From contig JAFZOV010000054.1 of the NCBI GenBank assembly GCA_017550445.1, forward strand, positions 1 through 5,735: a stretch of DNA of 5,735 bases. The letters run 5' to 3'. The position numbers were made by a program, and so were the translations under genes. Position 1 is the first letter of the stretch. Each line of letters starts with the position of its first letter. The notes under the pieces were generated by a model that saw nothing but the letters and a program-made list of their open reading frames with translations, was not told the DNA's origin and made no database searches. Below, piece after piece: positions 5,116-5,735 of the stretch. This DNA is from Fibrobacter sp. Lineage in GTDB: Bacteria; Fibrobacterota; Fibrobacteria; Fibrobacterales; Fibrobacteraceae.

Positions 5116-5735
5116 ATGACGAAGAATGGATTTACAAAAAGGGAATCGGTTATGAAGTGGAATCGAATTCTGGGCAGCCTCGTGGTTGGGACGATTTTCT
5201 GGGCTTGTTCTGACAACGATGGCAAGGACGTTGCGGGCGGTGCTTCAGGTGATGCAGGGGTTGTCGCCGTCAAGGATTTGGACGTGGCGGGCTTGGCGCA
5301 AAAGGGCCCGTTCGTGAATGGTTCTGAGGTGACGGTGCAGGGAATCGACTGCAAGACAATGAAATTCACGGAAGAAGAATTCACGGGAACGGTTAAGAGC
5401 AACAAGGGTGACTTTGACGTTGATGACGTGAGCCTTTCATCATCTTGTGCTTTGTTCATGGTGTCCGGTTATTACCTCAATGAGTTTTCCGGCAAGAAGT
5501 CTTCGGACAAGTTGACGCTCCATGCGCTGGCCGACCTCAAGGACCGCAAGAACGTGAACATCAATATTCTCACGAACCTGGAATACGAACGCATAATGTA
5601 TCTGGTGACAGAAAAGAAAATGACGTTTGCGAAGGCGAAGGAACAGGCCGAAAAGGATGTGCTTGCGGCGTTCGACATCGCGGGCAGTTTCGAGGAGTTC
5701 GAGAACCTGAACATCTTCGAGGCGGGCGACGAGAA
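5116..5735 (+). CDS. Putative lipoprotein, paralogue of lipoprotein 1 (3' end missing)
   Basis: The frame is open from the ATG at 5116 to the window edge, giving 206 complete codons with no stop. The N-terminus is a lipoprotein signal with MKWNRILG (13-20), a hydrophobic stretch and FWA-Cys31, nearly the same as in the lipoprotein at 2048. Residues 48-206 align without gaps to residues 43-201 of that protein at about 60% identity (hand count), including QKGPFVNGSEVTVQ (62-75), GYYLNEFSGKKSS (118-130), LEYERIMYLVTEKKM (155-169) and LNIF (198-201). It has Cys79 and Cys111, both absent from the paralogue, which could form a disulfide after export. By comparison the rest of the N-terminal domain, and probably a serine linker and C-terminal module, lie beyond the window. 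It is co-transcribed with the regulator upstream. Function is unknown; the lipoprotein call is firm. Confidence 0.9.
   Translation, partial: MTKNGFTKRESVMKWNRILGSLVVGTIFWACSDNDGKDVAGGASGDAGVVAVKDLDVAGLAQKGPFVNGSEVTVQGIDCKTMKFTEEEFTGTVKSNKGDFDVDDVSLSSSCALFMVSGYYLNEFSGKKSSDKLTLHALADLKDRKNVNINILTNLEYERIMYLVTEKKMTFAKAKEQAEKDVLAAFDIAGSFEEFENLNIFEAGDE

Noticed and set aside
5010..5714. Minus-strand ORFs (5010-5459, 5472-5714) opposite regulator 2 and lipoprotein 2
   Set aside because: They mirror the shadows opposite cassette 1, as expected from paralogous sense genes; the plus strand has an open frame with a lipoprotein signal.

Overview
The window most likely comes from a Fibrobacter-type bacterium (Fibrobacterota, an anaerobic fibre degrader). 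This is inferred from three things: two genes of a regulator-like family best known as a large paralogous set in Fibrobacter succinogenes (recalled as TIGR02147 / DUF4423), lipoproteins with an 'FWAC' lipobox and poly-serine linkers, and short intergenic hairpin repeats of the GTCATCCTGAGCG...AAGGATCT and ATTCCCGC...GCGGGAAT kinds. No database search was possible.

Layout. Positions 1-942 hold the 3' three quarters of the beta subunit of a sodium-pumping decarboxylase. It is followed by a hairpin repeat (953-995) and a strong intrinsic terminator (1011-1040). The rest is a tandem duplication of a two-gene cassette. Cassette 1 is a putative DNA-binding regulator (1190-2044) and a 664-residue lipoprotein (2048-4042) whose ribosome binding site lies in the last codons of the regulator gene; it ends at a terminator (4072-4102). 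Cassette 2 is a paralogous regulator (best start 4268, ends 5101) and a paralogous lipoprotein (from 5116) cut by the window edge. By hand alignment the regulators are about 51% identical. The lipoproteins are about 60% identical over 159 gap-free residues of the N-terminal domain.

How the genes may work together. Each cassette looks like its own transcription unit: an AT-rich upstream region, regulator, then lipoprotein under tight translational linkage. Both upstream regions carry three copies of a short box (TTTGTTTTA in cassette 1, CATGTTCT in cassette 2). The starts are 21 and 71 bp apart in one and 22 and 70 bp apart in the other, 92 bp overall in both. They also share a GCAAATTT-containing leader. 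This suggests related regulators each acting on its own promoter to control its partner lipoprotein, which is inference. The first lipoprotein has a conserved N-terminal half, a serine-rich linker and an AT-richer C-terminal half that appears to contain an internal duplication, as if a variable module had been attached to a standard anchor.

No tRNA, rRNA, CRISPR array, insertion sequence or integrase was seen. No gene-free stretch exceeds 300 bases; the two intergenic regions (943-1189 and 4043-4267) are described in the features.
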